A stretch of DNA of 64,000 bases from VRUE01 sp963703335 (GTDB taxonomy: Bacteria > Actinomycetota > Thermoleophilia > Solirubrobacterales > 70-9), in contig OY969812.1 in the NCBI GenBank assembly GCA_963703335.1, positions 1,674,001 through 1,738,000 on the forward strand, in the 5' to 3' direction. Positions 15,984-25,400 of the stretch are shown here, piece after piece (position 1 is the stretch's first letter; each line of letters begins with the position of its first letter). The notes beneath the pieces were generated by a model that did no database searches, had not been told where the DNA came from, and saw only the letters and a list, made by a program, of their open reading frames with translations. The translations under genes were made by a program, and so were the position numbers.

Positions 15984-16669
15984 TCAGCGGGGTGCTCGCG
16001 GATCACGCGGCGCATCTCGTCTTCGGCCTCCTCCGGTCCCAGGTAGGGCATCAACACCGCGAAGACGAGATCGGGCAGGATCCGCCGCAGCTCCGGGCCC
16101 CGCCCGGCACGGATCTCGTCAAAGATCATCGAGGTGGCGCCGCCGATCGCGAAGCGGGCCGTGTCCGCGGGTAGTTCCTCCCCTTGGCTTGCGTAGTCAC
16201 GCCCTTCCTCAAGGAAGGGCGTGAAGCGGGATAGCGCCGCCCGGTAGCGAGCCCGGGCGTCGTCGCCAGCCGCCGTCACCTCGACCATCGACAGCCGGGC
16301 GATCCCGGCCTCGATCGAGAGCAAACCGACCAGAGCGCCGAGGCCGGCGGTGATCCGCTCCGGCCAGGGGTCTCCAGCTGCCGCCTCGAAGGCGCTGGTC
16401 ACGTGGGCGACGAGGACGTCAAAGACCGCGTCGTAGGCCTCGAGGAAGCAGGCGCCCTTGTCCTCGAACATTTCATCGAAGGTTTCGCGGGAGACCCCGG
16501 CCACCTCGATCACGTCGTCGACCGTGGTCGCCTCGTAGCCTTTTGCGGCCGCGACGCGCAGCATTGCCTCCAGGAGACGCTCTTTTTGAGAGCGGACGAG
16601 GTAGGCGCGCGGGAGGCTTTGCGTACCGGATTGTGTTTGCCTGGGATCCGAAGTCGAGGGCGAATCCAT
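15980..16669 (-). CDS. TetR/AcrR family transcriptional regulator 1
   Basis: About 229 residues from ATG 16669 (MDSPSTSDPR); a longer frame starting at 16729 is possible. N-terminal HTH: RLLEAMLRVAAAKGYEATTV, DDVIEVAGVSRETFDEMFED and KGACFLEAYD; the rest is an all-helical ligand domain ending ...DLVFAVLMPYLGPEEAEDEM. It converges on the crotonase and is one of seven TetR genes in 6.2 kb. Confidence 0.9.
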   Translation of the reverse strand: MDSPSTSDPRQTQSGTQSLPRAYLVRSQKERLLEAMLRVAAAKGYEATTVDDVIEVAGVSRETFDEMFEDKGACFLEAYDAVFDVLVAHVTSAFEAAAGDPWPERITAGLGALVGLLSIEAGIARLSMVEVTAAGDDARARYRAALSRFTPFLEEGRDYASQGEELPADTARFAIGGATSMIFDEIRAGRGPELRRILPDLVFAVLMPYLGPEEAEDEMRRVIREHPAD

Positions 16670-16765
16670 GCGTTCAGAGTAGGGCAGTGTTCTCGAACTG
16701 TCCAACCGATTACGCGCCCGGCGCTCCACCGCTGGCCGCGGCGTCGAAGTGCTCGGCGGCGGCGC

Positions 16766-17464
16766 CTACCCCGTCGTCCTGGCCGCCCGCATCTCGGCAT
16801 CCGCAACCTCGGAGCCGAAGTAGGGCAGCACAGCGAAGTACATGAAGTCGGGCAACAGCTCGCGGAATCCCGACTCCTCGCCCGCCGCCAGCTTGGCGTG
16901 GACGACCGCGTGCATGCCGGCGACGATGCCCTCGGCGGCGATTGGCGGCGGCGACTCCGTCCCGGTTGAGGCGCGCCGTGCCGAATCGATGAAATCGGTG
17001 ACCCGTTTCATCGCTTCGGCCCGAATTTTCAGCGCCGGTGGGCCCGCGGCGTGCACCTCGACGACCAGCGCCCGGCCTATCGCAGGGTCGATGTCAAGCG
17101 CGTCGAGGACGGCACCGAGGCCGGCCCGCAGCTTGCCCCGCCAGTCCTCTTCCAGGGCCGCCGCGGCGCTCGCGATCGCCTCCATTTTCGCCACGCCGAA
17201 GTTGAGCGCCTCGAGGTAACAGGCGTCCTTGTCGGCGAACTCGTCGTAGAAAGCCTGCCGGTAGAGGCCGGTGTGATCGAGCACCATACGCACGGATGCG
17301 ACCTCATAGCCGTTGTCGCCGACAACCTCGAGCATGCCTTCGAGAATTCGCTGACGCTTGGGGGAACTCACCAGTCTGAGTGCGGGGGCTTGGGGGAGGA
17401 AATTCCCCATTGCGCCGGTCCCCTCAGCCCCTGCCCGGACGTTGGTTGCGGCTTGCTTACCCAT
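16766..17464 (-). CDS. TetR/AcrR family transcriptional regulator 2
   Basis: 232 residues. The HTH runs about 37-82: KRQRILEGMLEVVGDNGYEV, ASVRMVLDHTGLYRQAFYDE and FADKDACYLEAL. The ligand domain ends LPDFMYFAVLPYFGSEVADA, a C-terminal pattern shared by all TetR proteins of this cluster (LPxLxxFxLxPYxG). It is divergent from the next TetR gene across an 80-bp gap containing two GGGAAC/GGAAC motifs. Confidence 0.9.
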   Translation of the reverse strand: MGKQAATNVRAGAEGTGAMGNFLPQAPALRLVSSPKRQRILEGMLEVVGDNGYEVASVRMVLDHTGLYRQAFYDEFADKDACYLEALNFGVAKMEAIASAAAALEEDWRGKLRAGLGAVLDALDIDPAIGRALVVEVHAAGPPALKIRAEAMKRVTDFIDSARRASTGTESPPPIAAEGIVAGMHAVVHAKLAAGEESGFRELLPDFMYFAVLPYFGSEVADAEMRAARTTG

Positions 17465-17543
17465 CCGACCTTCCTTAAATCGATCAAGGGAACAGGTTGT
17501 CTGGAATAAGGAACAGTAGCGGTATCTGGTCGATCCGTCCAGC

Positions 17544-18260
17544 TTGGAAACGGATTCCTATCGAGGTACTCTGGCGTTCGTGCCCGATCGCGCTCCGCAA
17601 GCGACAAGAATGCCGCCGGGTAGGCATCAGCTGCCGCGAGAGTTCATCGCCCAACACCAGCGGGCACGCATAATCGCCGCCCTCGCCGAGGAGACCGTGG
17701 AGAAGGGCTACCGCGCCGTCACGGTCGCCGACATCGTCCGCCGCGCCGGGATCGCCCGCAACACTTTCTACGAGAATTTCTCCTCCAAGGAGGATTGCTT
17801 CCTCGCTGCTTCGGAGTTCGCGGTCAAGGAGGCGCTGCGCCGCGTCGTCGACGCCGCCAGCAAGGTCGACACCTGGCCGGCCCGCGTCAACGCCGGCCTC
17901 GCCGCCTTCCTTCACTACGTCGCCAGCGAGCCGGCCCTCGCCCGCACCTGCATCGTCGAGGCGCTCTCGGCCGGCCCGGCCGCGGTCGACCGCTACGAGC
18001 GCTCGATCCAGGCCTTCGTGCCGCTTTTCCGCATGGGTCGAAAGGTCTCGGCGAAGGGCGAGGAGCTGCCGCTGACGCTCGAGGAGACGATCGTCGGTGG
18101 AATCTTCTGGATCCTCTACCAGCGCATCATCATGGGGCAGGCCGAGCAGATCGAGGAGCTGCTGCCTGAGCTGGTCGAGTTCTCCCTCACGCCGTACCTC
18201 GGCGCCGATGCCGCCAAGCGGATCGCCGCCGAAGAAGCGCCGACAGCAACCGCGGGTTGA
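17544..18260 (+). CDS. TetR/AcrR family transcriptional regulator 3
   Basis: 238 residues. It carries the lineage-typical N-terminal motif MPPGRHQLPREFIAQHQR (23-40), then an HTH (about 43-88) with GYRAVTVADIVRRAGIARNT and FYENFSSKEDCFLAA, and a helical C-terminal domain with ALARTCIVEALSAGPAAVDR and LPELVEFSLTPYLG. Close relative of the second half of the next gene and of the gene at 21506, suggesting local duplication. The ligand is unknown. Confidence 0.9.
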   Translation: METDSYRGTLAFVPDRAPQATRMPPGRHQLPREFIAQHQRARIIAALAEETVEKGYRAVTVADIVRRAGIARNTFYENFSSKEDCFLAASEFAVKEALRRVVDAASKVDTWPARVNAGLAAFLHYVASEPALARTCIVEALSAGPAAVDRYERSIQAFVPLFRMGRKVSAKGEELPLTLEETIVGGIFWILYQRIIMGQAEQIEELLPELVEFSLTPYLGADAAKRIAAEEAPTATAG

Positions 18261-18293
18261 GCCAGGGGCGGGGATTGGGGGTCCCATGAACTA

Positions 18294-19658
18294 GTGCTTG
18301 ACCTGGAGACTCGCGAGCGCGCCGCCAGTCCCGAGCGCGAGCGCATCGTCGAGGCCCTGATCGAGATCGCCGCCGAGCGCGGCTACGCCGAGACCACGAT
18401 CGAGCTGATCATTGAACGGGCCGGACTCGACCGTCCCGCCTTCGACCGCCACTTCCGCGGCAAGTACGACTGCTTCCTCTCCGCCTGGCAGGAGATCAAC
18501 GAGGGCTGCATGGCCGAGATGCTGGCCGCCTACAACAGCCAGGAGAGCTGGCCCGACCGCCTGCGCGCCGTCGCCTGCGAGATCGTCGACAACCTCCGCA
18601 ACGATCCCCGCCGTGCCTCCTTCGCGGTCGAGGTGCTGGCCGCCGGCGACGCGGCTCGCGCTCGGCGCGACATGACGATGCGCGTGATCGCCTCGCTGAT
18701 CGACGCCGGCCGCAACGAAATGGACGACCCCGAGTCGGTTCCGCATACGACCGCGGAGGCGCTCGCCGGCTCCGCCTACGGTCAGGTCTACGCCAAAGTA
18801 GTGCGTGGCAGCACCGACGAGCTGCCGGCGCTTGTTCCCCAACTGATGTCCGCGGCAGTAATGCCGTATCTGGGAATCGAGGCCGGGCTGGCCGAGTTGT
18901 CGAGGAGCTTTGACCCGCCAGCGCGATATCGTCGGGGTGTGGCCAAAAAGAAGCCCTCCTCCCGGGAAACGGGTGAGCCGGGAGTGTCAGCGGAGGATTA
19001 CCCCCCCGAGCTCGCCCGCCTGCCCCCGGGTCGTCATGGCCTGCCGCGCGAGTTCGTCATCCATAACCAACGTGAGCGCCTGATCGCGGGCCTCGCCGAG
19101 GCGATCGCCGAAAATGGCTACTCGGGGACGACGATCGCCCACATCACTCGTCACGCGGCCGTTTCACGCCGCACCTTCTACGAGCACTTCTCCAGCAAGG
19201 ACGAGTGCTTCGTCGTCGCCTATGACACGGTGATGGAGGAGCTGCGCAGCCGCGTCTCCGCGGCCTTCGAGGCCGAGGCCGACTGGCCGCACGCGGTCAA
19301 AGCGGGGATCGGCGCGATGTTGGAGTTCCTTGCCGCCGAGCCCCATCTGGCCCGCCTCTGCATGGTCGAGGCCTTGGTCGCCGGCCCGGTCGTGGTCGAG
19401 CGCTACGACGCCGCGATCCAGAGCTTCGTCCCCTACTTCCAGACCGGCCGCGAAGGCCGTCCCCCCGAGGTCCTCGCTCGCCTCTCGCCGACCACCGAGG
19501 AGGCCCTCGTCGGCGGCATGGTCTCGCTGATCTCCCGCCGCATCATCGCCGGCAAAGCCGAGCAGCTCGAAGAACTGCTGCCGGACCTGGTCGAGTTCAC
19601 GCTCACCCCTTATGTAGGGAGCGCCGAGGCGGCGAAGCTCGCGCAGGAGTCGGACTGA
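18294..19658 (+). CDS. Tandem TetR-TetR fusion regulator
   Basis: 454 residues in one frame contain two complete TetR units. Unit 1 (about 15-205) has RERIVEALIEIAAERGYAET and LDRPAFDRHFRGKYDCFLSA and ends MPYLGIEAGLAEL. Unit 2 (about 240-454) has LPPGRHGLPREFVIHNQRER, HITRHAAVSRRTFYEHFSSK and LPDLVEFTLTPYVG. The about 35-residue linker is basic and polar (GVAKKKPSSRETGEPG). GTG codons at 18939 and 18984 could start unit 2 on its own, so it may be two proteins whose first stop codon was lost, or a true pseudo-dimer. No stop separates them. Confidence 0.82.
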   Translation: MLDLETRERAASPERERIVEALIEIAAERGYAETTIELIIERAGLDRPAFDRHFRGKYDCFLSAWQEINEGCMAEMLAAYNSQESWPDRLRAVACEIVDNLRNDPRRASFAVEVLAAGDAARARRDMTMRVIASLIDAGRNEMDDPESVPHTTAEALAGSAYGQVYAKVVRGSTDELPALVPQLMSAAVMPYLGIEAGLAELSRSFDPPARYRRGVAKKKPSSRETGEPGVSAEDYPPELARLPPGRHGLPREFVIHNQRERLIAGLAEAIAENGYSGTTIAHITRHAAVSRRTFYEHFSSKDECFVVAYDTVMEELRSRVSAAFEAEADWPHAVKAGIGAMLEFLAAEPHLARLCMVEALVAGPVVVERYDAAIQSFVPYFQTGREGRPPEVLARLSPTTEEALVGGMVSLISRRIIAGKAEQLEELLPDLVEFTLTPYVGSAEAAKLAQESD

Positions 19659-19762
19659 GAGCCGAGAAAGCGCCGCTGCGCGTCTTGCGGGCGCAAGAAT
19701 TTGCTCATCTGACACATTCAGCGCACCACAGACAACACACTTCGGCCTAGCCTGCCATCATC

Positions 19763-20044
19763 GTGGAGGCGATGGCACAGGAATGGACGGACGGGCGGCT
19801 TGATGACCTCAGCAAGAAGGTCGACCGGGGGTTTGAACACGCCGATTCGGAGGCGCGCGCCCTACGGCTGGAGATGAGGACTGAATTCACTGCGCTGCGC
19901 GGGGAGGTGAAAGAGGGCTTCGCTCGGCTCGATCAGCGCTTGGATTCCGTGCAGCGGACGATGGTCCAGGGGGTCATCGCCATGGCTGGCGCGACCTTGG
20001 CCGGCTTCAGCGGGATCATCGTTCTCATCGCCACTCAGCTCTGA
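19763..20044 (+). CDS. Small coiled-coil protein with C-terminal membrane anchor
   Basis: 93 residues. Heptad-like residues 12-66 (LDDLSKKVDRGFEHADSEAR, FTALRGEVKEGFARLDQRLD) are followed by a hydrophobic helix MVQGVIAMAGATLAGFSGII (about 67-90) ending the protein, so it is a tail-anchored coiled coil. ATG at 19763 or 19772. No characterised family recognised; small proteins of this plan are common in actinobacteria. It sits within the TetR cluster. Confidence 0.7.
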   Translation: MEAMAQEWTDGRLDDLSKKVDRGFEHADSEARALRLEMRTEFTALRGEVKEGFARLDQRLDSVQRTMVQGVIAMAGATLAGFSGIIVLIATQL

Positions 20045-20055
20045 AAGGGGACGGC

Positions 20056-20727
20056 TCAGCTGGCAGATTCGACTGGCCCGAGCTCAGGCGAGCGCAGCTC
20101 CAGCCAGGCCTCGTCCTCGCCGAAGTAGTTGAGCACGGCCAGGTGGGCGAGGTCCGGGAGGAGGCGCTCAACCGTGGCGGTGCGGCCGCCGCCGATCTCC
20201 GTCGCGATCGCTTCCTCGACCGCTCCGACGACGAACTGGGCGGTGAGGGCGGTCGTTGAGGCTTGGGCGCCGGGCTCGTGGCGGGCGGAGTCGACCGCGC
20301 CGGCGAAGCGCTCGATCAGCTGCTGGTGCTTGGCCCAGGCCTGGCCGCGGGCGGCGCGCACCTCGATCAGCAGGGCCTTCGCCAGCAGCGGCTGCTCGGC
20401 GACCGTGCGCAGCAGGCGGGCGAGGGCGGCGCGGAAGCCCGCCCGCCAGCTCGCGGCTGAGCGACCCGCCTCGAGCACTTCCGCGCAGAGTCTGTCCGCC
20501 GCCATCTCGTATGCCTGCGCGAAGCAGGCCTCCTTACTGCCGAAGCCGCGCTGGAAGCGATCGCGGGAGATGCCGCTGCGCTCCAGCACTTCCTGCACCG
20601 TCGCTTTGTCGTACCCCTTGGCCCCGACGCTGAGCAGCATCGCTTCCAGCGCTCCCTCGTCCGACGCGCGCTCCGGGATGGCCTCGTCCCATGACCTCAC
20701 AGCGCGCAGTGTGGGTGGAGCATCCAC
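20056..20727 (-). CDS. TetR/AcrR family transcriptional regulator 4
   Basis: 223 residues. HTH region about 24-70: GALEAMLLSVGAKGYDKATV, QEVLERSGISRDRFQRGFGS and KEACFAQAYE; the ligand domain ends LLPDLAHLAVLNYFGEDEAW. More diverged than its neighbours (no PPGRH motif). Divergent from regulator 5 with about 86 bp between starts that contain two GGGAAC motifs (20752 and 20790). Confidence 0.9.
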   Translation of the reverse strand: MDAPPTLRAVRSWDEAIPERASDEGALEAMLLSVGAKGYDKATVQEVLERSGISRDRFQRGFGSKEACFAQAYEMAADRLCAEVLEAGRSAASWRAGFRAALARLLRTVAEQPLLAKALLIEVRAARGQAWAKHQQLIERFAGAVDSARHEPGAQASTTALTAQFVVGAVEEAIATEIGGGRTATVERLLPDLAHLAVLNYFGEDEAWLELRSPELGPVESAS

Positions 20728-20813
20728 TCGGGGTACCTTAGCCCATTTTTGGGAACTTATGACACTTCATATACTGCCTTCGTACCAATGGGAACGCGCG
20801 CTATCCTGACCCG

Positions 20814-21491
20814 GTGCGTGCATTGCCTGGAAAGGCCTCCCGGCAGCCGCCCGGCCCCGAGCCGGTAAGTCGTGCGGCGGCCGCGGACGACCAGCGCCGC
20901 CGCATCCTCGAGGCAACCGCCGACCTGGTCGCCGAGCAGGGTTACGCCGAGACGACGATCGAGCAGATCGTGCGCCGGGCGCGGGTGGGCTACGCGACCT
21001 TCTACAAGCATTACGCCGATAAGGACGAGGCCTTCTTGGCCCTGCTCGACGCGGCGGTCGAGCGCACGGCTTATGTAGTCGAGGAAGCCTACGACGGGGA
21101 AGACGGGCCCTGGACGGACAAGGTGGGGGCCGGGCTCGGGGCGTTGCTGGCAATCGCCGCGGCGCATCCCGGCGTCGCCCGCGCCTGCCTGGTCGAGGCG
21201 CCGACCGCCGGGCCAGAGGCCGCGGCGCGCCACGAGGCAGCGCTGAAGCGCTTCGCGCCACTGCTGCGCCCGGGCCGCGAGCTCAATCCGCGCAGCGACA
21301 AGCTGCCCGAGAGCCTTGAGGAGACGCTGGTGGGAGGGGTGCTCTGGGTGATCAACCAGCGCCTGATCGCTGGCGAAGCCGAGCAGCTGCGGGCGCTCCT
21401 GCCCGAGGCGCTCGAGTTCCTGCTGAGGCCGTACGTCGGCGAGGACGCCGCGGCGCGCGAGGCCGGCGGGGCGGGCGCGGCCTCGGCCTGA
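20814..21491 (+). CDS. TetR/AcrR family transcriptional regulator 5
   Basis: 225 residues with GTG start. HTH about 27-72: RRRILEATADLVAEQGYAET, IEQIVRRARVGYATFYKHYA and DKDEAFLALLDAAVE. The C-terminal half shows GVARACLVEAPTAGPEAAAR and LLPEALEFLLRPYVGEDAA, matching regulators 3 and 6. The following TetR gene starts 14 bp after its stop, so both are one operon. Confidence 0.9.
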   Translation: MRALPGKASRQPPGPEPVSRAAAADDQRRRILEATADLVAEQGYAETTIEQIVRRARVGYATFYKHYADKDEAFLALLDAAVERTAYVVEEAYDGEDGPWTDKVGAGLGALLAIAAAHPGVARACLVEAPTAGPEAAARHEAALKRFAPLLRPGRELNPRSDKLPESLEETLVGGVLWVINQRLIAGEAEQLRALLPEALEFLLRPYVGEDAAAREAGGAGAASA

Positions 21492-21505
21492 GCCGCGACT
21501 GAGCG

Positions 21506-22168
21506 ATGGCAGACGAGGAAACGCTCGGCCCACTCCCCGCTGGCCGTCACGGCTTCAGCCGCGAGCAGGTCGCCCACAACCAGCGTGAGCGCCTGATCGC
21601 CGGCCTGGCGACGGCGGTCGCCGAGAAGGGCTACCGCGCGGTGACGATCACCGACATCACCAAGGAAGCGCGGGTCTCGCGCCGTGTCTTCTACGCCAAC
21701 TTCGAGGGCAAGGAGGAGTGCTTCCTCGCCGCCTTCGAGGTGGTCGTCGACCACATCCGCGATCTCGCCGCCGAGGCCGCCACCGGCGTCGAGGCCTGGC
21801 CCGAGCGCGCGATCGCCGCGGCCCGAGCCGTCCTTGCCTTCTTCGCCGAAGAACCCGACCTTGCCCGCCTCTGCCTGGTCGAGTCCCAGGCCGCCGGCCC
21901 CGCTGTCGCCGCCCGCTTTCACGAGGCCGTCCACGAGGTGACTCCTTACCTGGAGCAGGGCCGCGCCGAGCGCCAGGGCGAGCGCGAGCTGCCACCGACC
22001 ACCGAGGAGTCGACCCTCGGCGCCCTTGTCATGCTCGCCAGCCGCAAGGTCGCCGCTGGCGAAGCCGAGCGTCTCCAGGACCTCCTCCCCGATTTCACCG
22101 AATTCATCCTCGCTCCTTACGTTGGAGCAGAGGAAGCGGCCCGCCTGGCCCAGCGCCAAGCCGACTAA
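21506..22168 (+). CDS. TetR/AcrR family transcriptional regulator 6
   Basis: 220 residues. N-terminal LPAGRHGFSREQVAHNQRER, HTH with GYRAVTITDITKEARVSRRV and FYANFEGKEECFLAAFE, and ligand domain with LARLCLVESQAAGPAVAAR and LLPDFTEFILAPYVG. Close in sequence to regulator 3 and unit 2 of the fusion. Cotranscribed with regulator 5 and the last TetR before the large secreted-protein operon, which it might regulate. Confidence 0.9.
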   Translation: MADEETLGPLPAGRHGFSREQVAHNQRERLIAGLATAVAEKGYRAVTITDITKEARVSRRVFYANFEGKEECFLAAFEVVVDHIRDLAAEAATGVEAWPERAIAAARAVLAFFAEEPDLARLCLVESQAAGPAVAARFHEAVHEVTPYLEQGRAERQGERELPPTTEESTLGALVMLASRKVAAGEAERLQDLLPDFTEFILAPYVGAEEAARLAQRQAD

Positions 22169-22419
22169 TTCGGTACCCCCATATCCCTCTCAGGAACGCC
22201 TCTGGGAACGCACCTTTTCTTTTGGGAACTTTTCCTTGACAACCCCCAAACGGGGTGCTTCACTGGCGCCAGCTTGTTGGTACAACTAGCAACTTCTAGG
22301 AACTAGCTGCACCTCAGCAAGCGATACAGGGAACAGGAAGTACAGGGACAACCGAGCCTCGCGGAAGTCGCTAAGGGAAGCGGTCGGCAGAGGGGCTCAC
22401 GGGACAAGGAGAGCACTAC
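22169..22419. promoter_or_regulatory. Leader region of the secreted-protein operon with GGGAAC clusters
   Basis: 251 bp without a gene. A TTGACA hexamer (22236-22241) lacks a good -10 at the usual spacing. GGGAAC or AGGAAC occurs about five times (for example near 22209, 22224, 22298, 22331). The same short word is found between the TetR genes (17487, 20752, 20790), so it may be part of an operator. AGGAGAG upstream of GTG 22420 is a good ribosome binding site. Confidence 0.4.
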
Positions 22420-25400
22420 GTGAGACGCCACGCGGAGGCACCGTCGGCGGGATCGACCTCGGGCGGAGGTACCAGCCTCAACAAACTTGGCCTGCTCGCC
22501 CTCGCGCTTGCGCTCGCTCTCGTTGCGCTCGCGCCGAACGCGAACGCAACGATCCTCACCCGGGCCAAGACCGCCTCATTCGGTCCCGACGGCACTGGGC
22601 TCACTTCCTTCGGCAGCTCTGGCTCACTCGCCTTCGACCAGGCGGCCGACAGGCTCTACGTCCTCGATCGGGTCGAACCGGCGGTGCTTCACGCCTTCAA
22701 CGCCCCGGCCCTGACCCTGCCCGGCGGTGCCTTCCCGAAAACGCTGGGGACTCCCGGCTTCAGGCCCCCGATCGCGGTCGACAACACGGCGGGCGCCTCG
22801 GCAGGCCACATCTTCTACCTCTCCCACCCGGGGGAACTCTCGGGGGTGGGAACGGTCGATGGTTTCGACTCGGCCGGCACGGCGCTCGGTGGCAACTTTC
22901 CACTCTCACTTCCGGCCGAAGGGGTTGCGCTTGCTGTGGCGGTCGACTCGGCCGGCAACCTCTACGTCGCCGAACGGGACAACCAGCTGGTGAAGAAGTT
23001 CGACGCCGCCGGAAACTTGCTCGGCACGATCAGCACTTCCACCGTCGGCGGGCCCCTGGGAATTGCCTTCGACTCCAACGACGATCTCTTCTTCACGGTC
23101 AGCTCGTTCGGCGGCGGTAGCGCCGGCGTCTACAAGGCCACCGCCGCCAGCGGCTACAGCCAGGCTTCCTTCACCAAGCTGCCTTGGGCTTCCCAAGTCC
23201 CCGGAGAGGCGTCCCGCGGGATTGCCGTCAACACCGTCTCCCACACCCTCTACGTCGCCGACGCCAAAAATGTCTCCGCCTACAACGCCACCACCGGCAC
23301 CTTCCTCTACGAATTCGCCGGGGGCATAGCGAACGCGGATTTCGAAGGCGTCACCGTCGACCAAGGCACCGACGCGGTCTACGTCTCCGATCGCGGAAAC
23401 GACAAAGTCCACGTCTTCAGTGCGGCGCAGAACTACGCCGATGCCACGGCGATTCCGGCCGCGGCGAAAAGCATTACCGACACCAGCGCCGAAATCGGCG
23501 CCACGATCACCGACAACAACGCCCTGCCCACGAGCTGGCGACTCGAGATCTCCGCCGACGGCGGCGCGACCTGGAGCACCGCCAAAACCGGCCAGACGCT
23601 TGGCGGCCAGACCGGCGTCGCGGTCTTCGCGTCGCTGAGCGGCCTCGATCCCAACACCAACTACAAGTTCCGCGCTGTCACCAACAAGGGCATCGGCGCA
23701 GCCACTGAGGCCGCCTCCAATGCGCTCTTCTTCACAACCGTCGCCCCACCGCCGGTGATCAGCGACTTCGGCGCGATCCAGGTTGCCGACACCTCGGCCC
23801 GCCTGGTCGGCACGATCGACCCGCGCAACACCGACACGGGCTACGTCTTTCAGTACGGCACCACGCCGGCGCTCGGCTCCTCTACGGCGCCACTCGACAT
23901 CGGTGCCGGCACCAAACCGATCACCGTCTCCCAGCTCGTCGGCGGCCTTACACCGGATACGACCTACTACTTCAGGCTGGTCGCCACGAACCTGACCGGG
24001 ACGACTACGAGCTCCAGCAGGACCCTCCACACACGCACCGTGCCATTCCCACCTCCGGGTCCCGGAAATTGCCCGAACGGGACGGTCCGCACCGAACAGA
24101 GCTCCACCTTCCTGCCCGACTGCCGCGCCTATGAGATGGTCACCCCGCCCGACAAGAACCAGGGCGATATCACCAACGGCCAGCTATTCGCCAACTTCTC
24201 AGCCGATGGCACGGCCGTCGCCTTCTGCGCCAAATCGATCTTCGGCGAGCCGGCCGGGGAGATGGCCAACAACTGCGCCCCCTACATCAGCCGCCGGGGA
24301 GCTGGCGGCTGGAGCACGAGCAGCCCCTTCCCCCGCTACTGCCGCCTCAACCTCGGTGAAGAAGGCAGCGGCTCGAGCCTCTCGATGCTCCTCTCCTCGC
24401 GCAGCTTCGATCGCGCCGCGATCAGCCTGCCCGAGTTTGCGTCCTGCCCGTTTCCCCCCCTCGACCCCGCCGCGCCCACGAGCAGGGTCAACACCTACCG
24501 CGAGGACATGAGGACCGATCCCTTTTCCTATGACCTGATTGCGCCCAATGGGACCGGGGTCTTCGAAGATACGAAGCTTCCGATCGGCGGCAGCGAAGAT
24601 CTCAGCCACGTCGTCTACGCCAGCACGACCAGCGAAACCCCCGACTCGCCGGCCGGCGACTTGGTGAAGCTCTATGACTGGGAGGAAGAGGGGCACGGCG
24701 ACTGTGCTCAGCCCGGCGGCTGTCTCAGCCTGGTCTCGGTGGACCCCAACGGAGATCCGTTCGAAACCAGCTCGAACGTCCCCCCCTACAAGATCGGCGG
24801 TTCTCCGACGCCTCTCCCCAGCGCCGTCTCGGCCGACGGCGATCGCATCTACTTCTACAACGAGGTCCCCAGCCCCTACACGTGGCCGGCAGGATGCTCG
24901 ATTGCCGGTTGCGAGCTCTACCTGCGCGAAGACGGGGCGACCACGATCCAGGTCTCCGAATCGGAGTGCACCGCGAACTGCGGCGGCGCCTCCCCGACCG
25001 ACTTTCGCTGGGCCACGGCGGCCGGCGACAAGGCCCTCTTCGAGAGTTGCGCAAAGCTCACCGACGCCTCGACCGAAGCGAAAACGTGCCAGCTTGGGGG
25101 CACCCCGAAAACCTCCCAGCAGCTGAAGCTCTATCGCTGGGACCGCAGCGGCCCCCTGGGCCATCGCCTCGTCGACCTCACCGTTGACGATGAACCCGCC
25201 GACGGCAGCCAGCCCGAGGCCGTGGACGTGATCGGCGCGAGCACGGACAAAGGCGCCGACCCCGAAAGCGACGCTGCGCCCGGCAACACCGTCTACTTCG
25301 TCGCGGGAGGACAGCTCGTCGCGGGCGAGCCCGCGCCCGCTACAACCTTCGAAGGCATCCCTACCCCGGTCGGCCTGAAGCTCTACCGCTGGCGCTGGAA

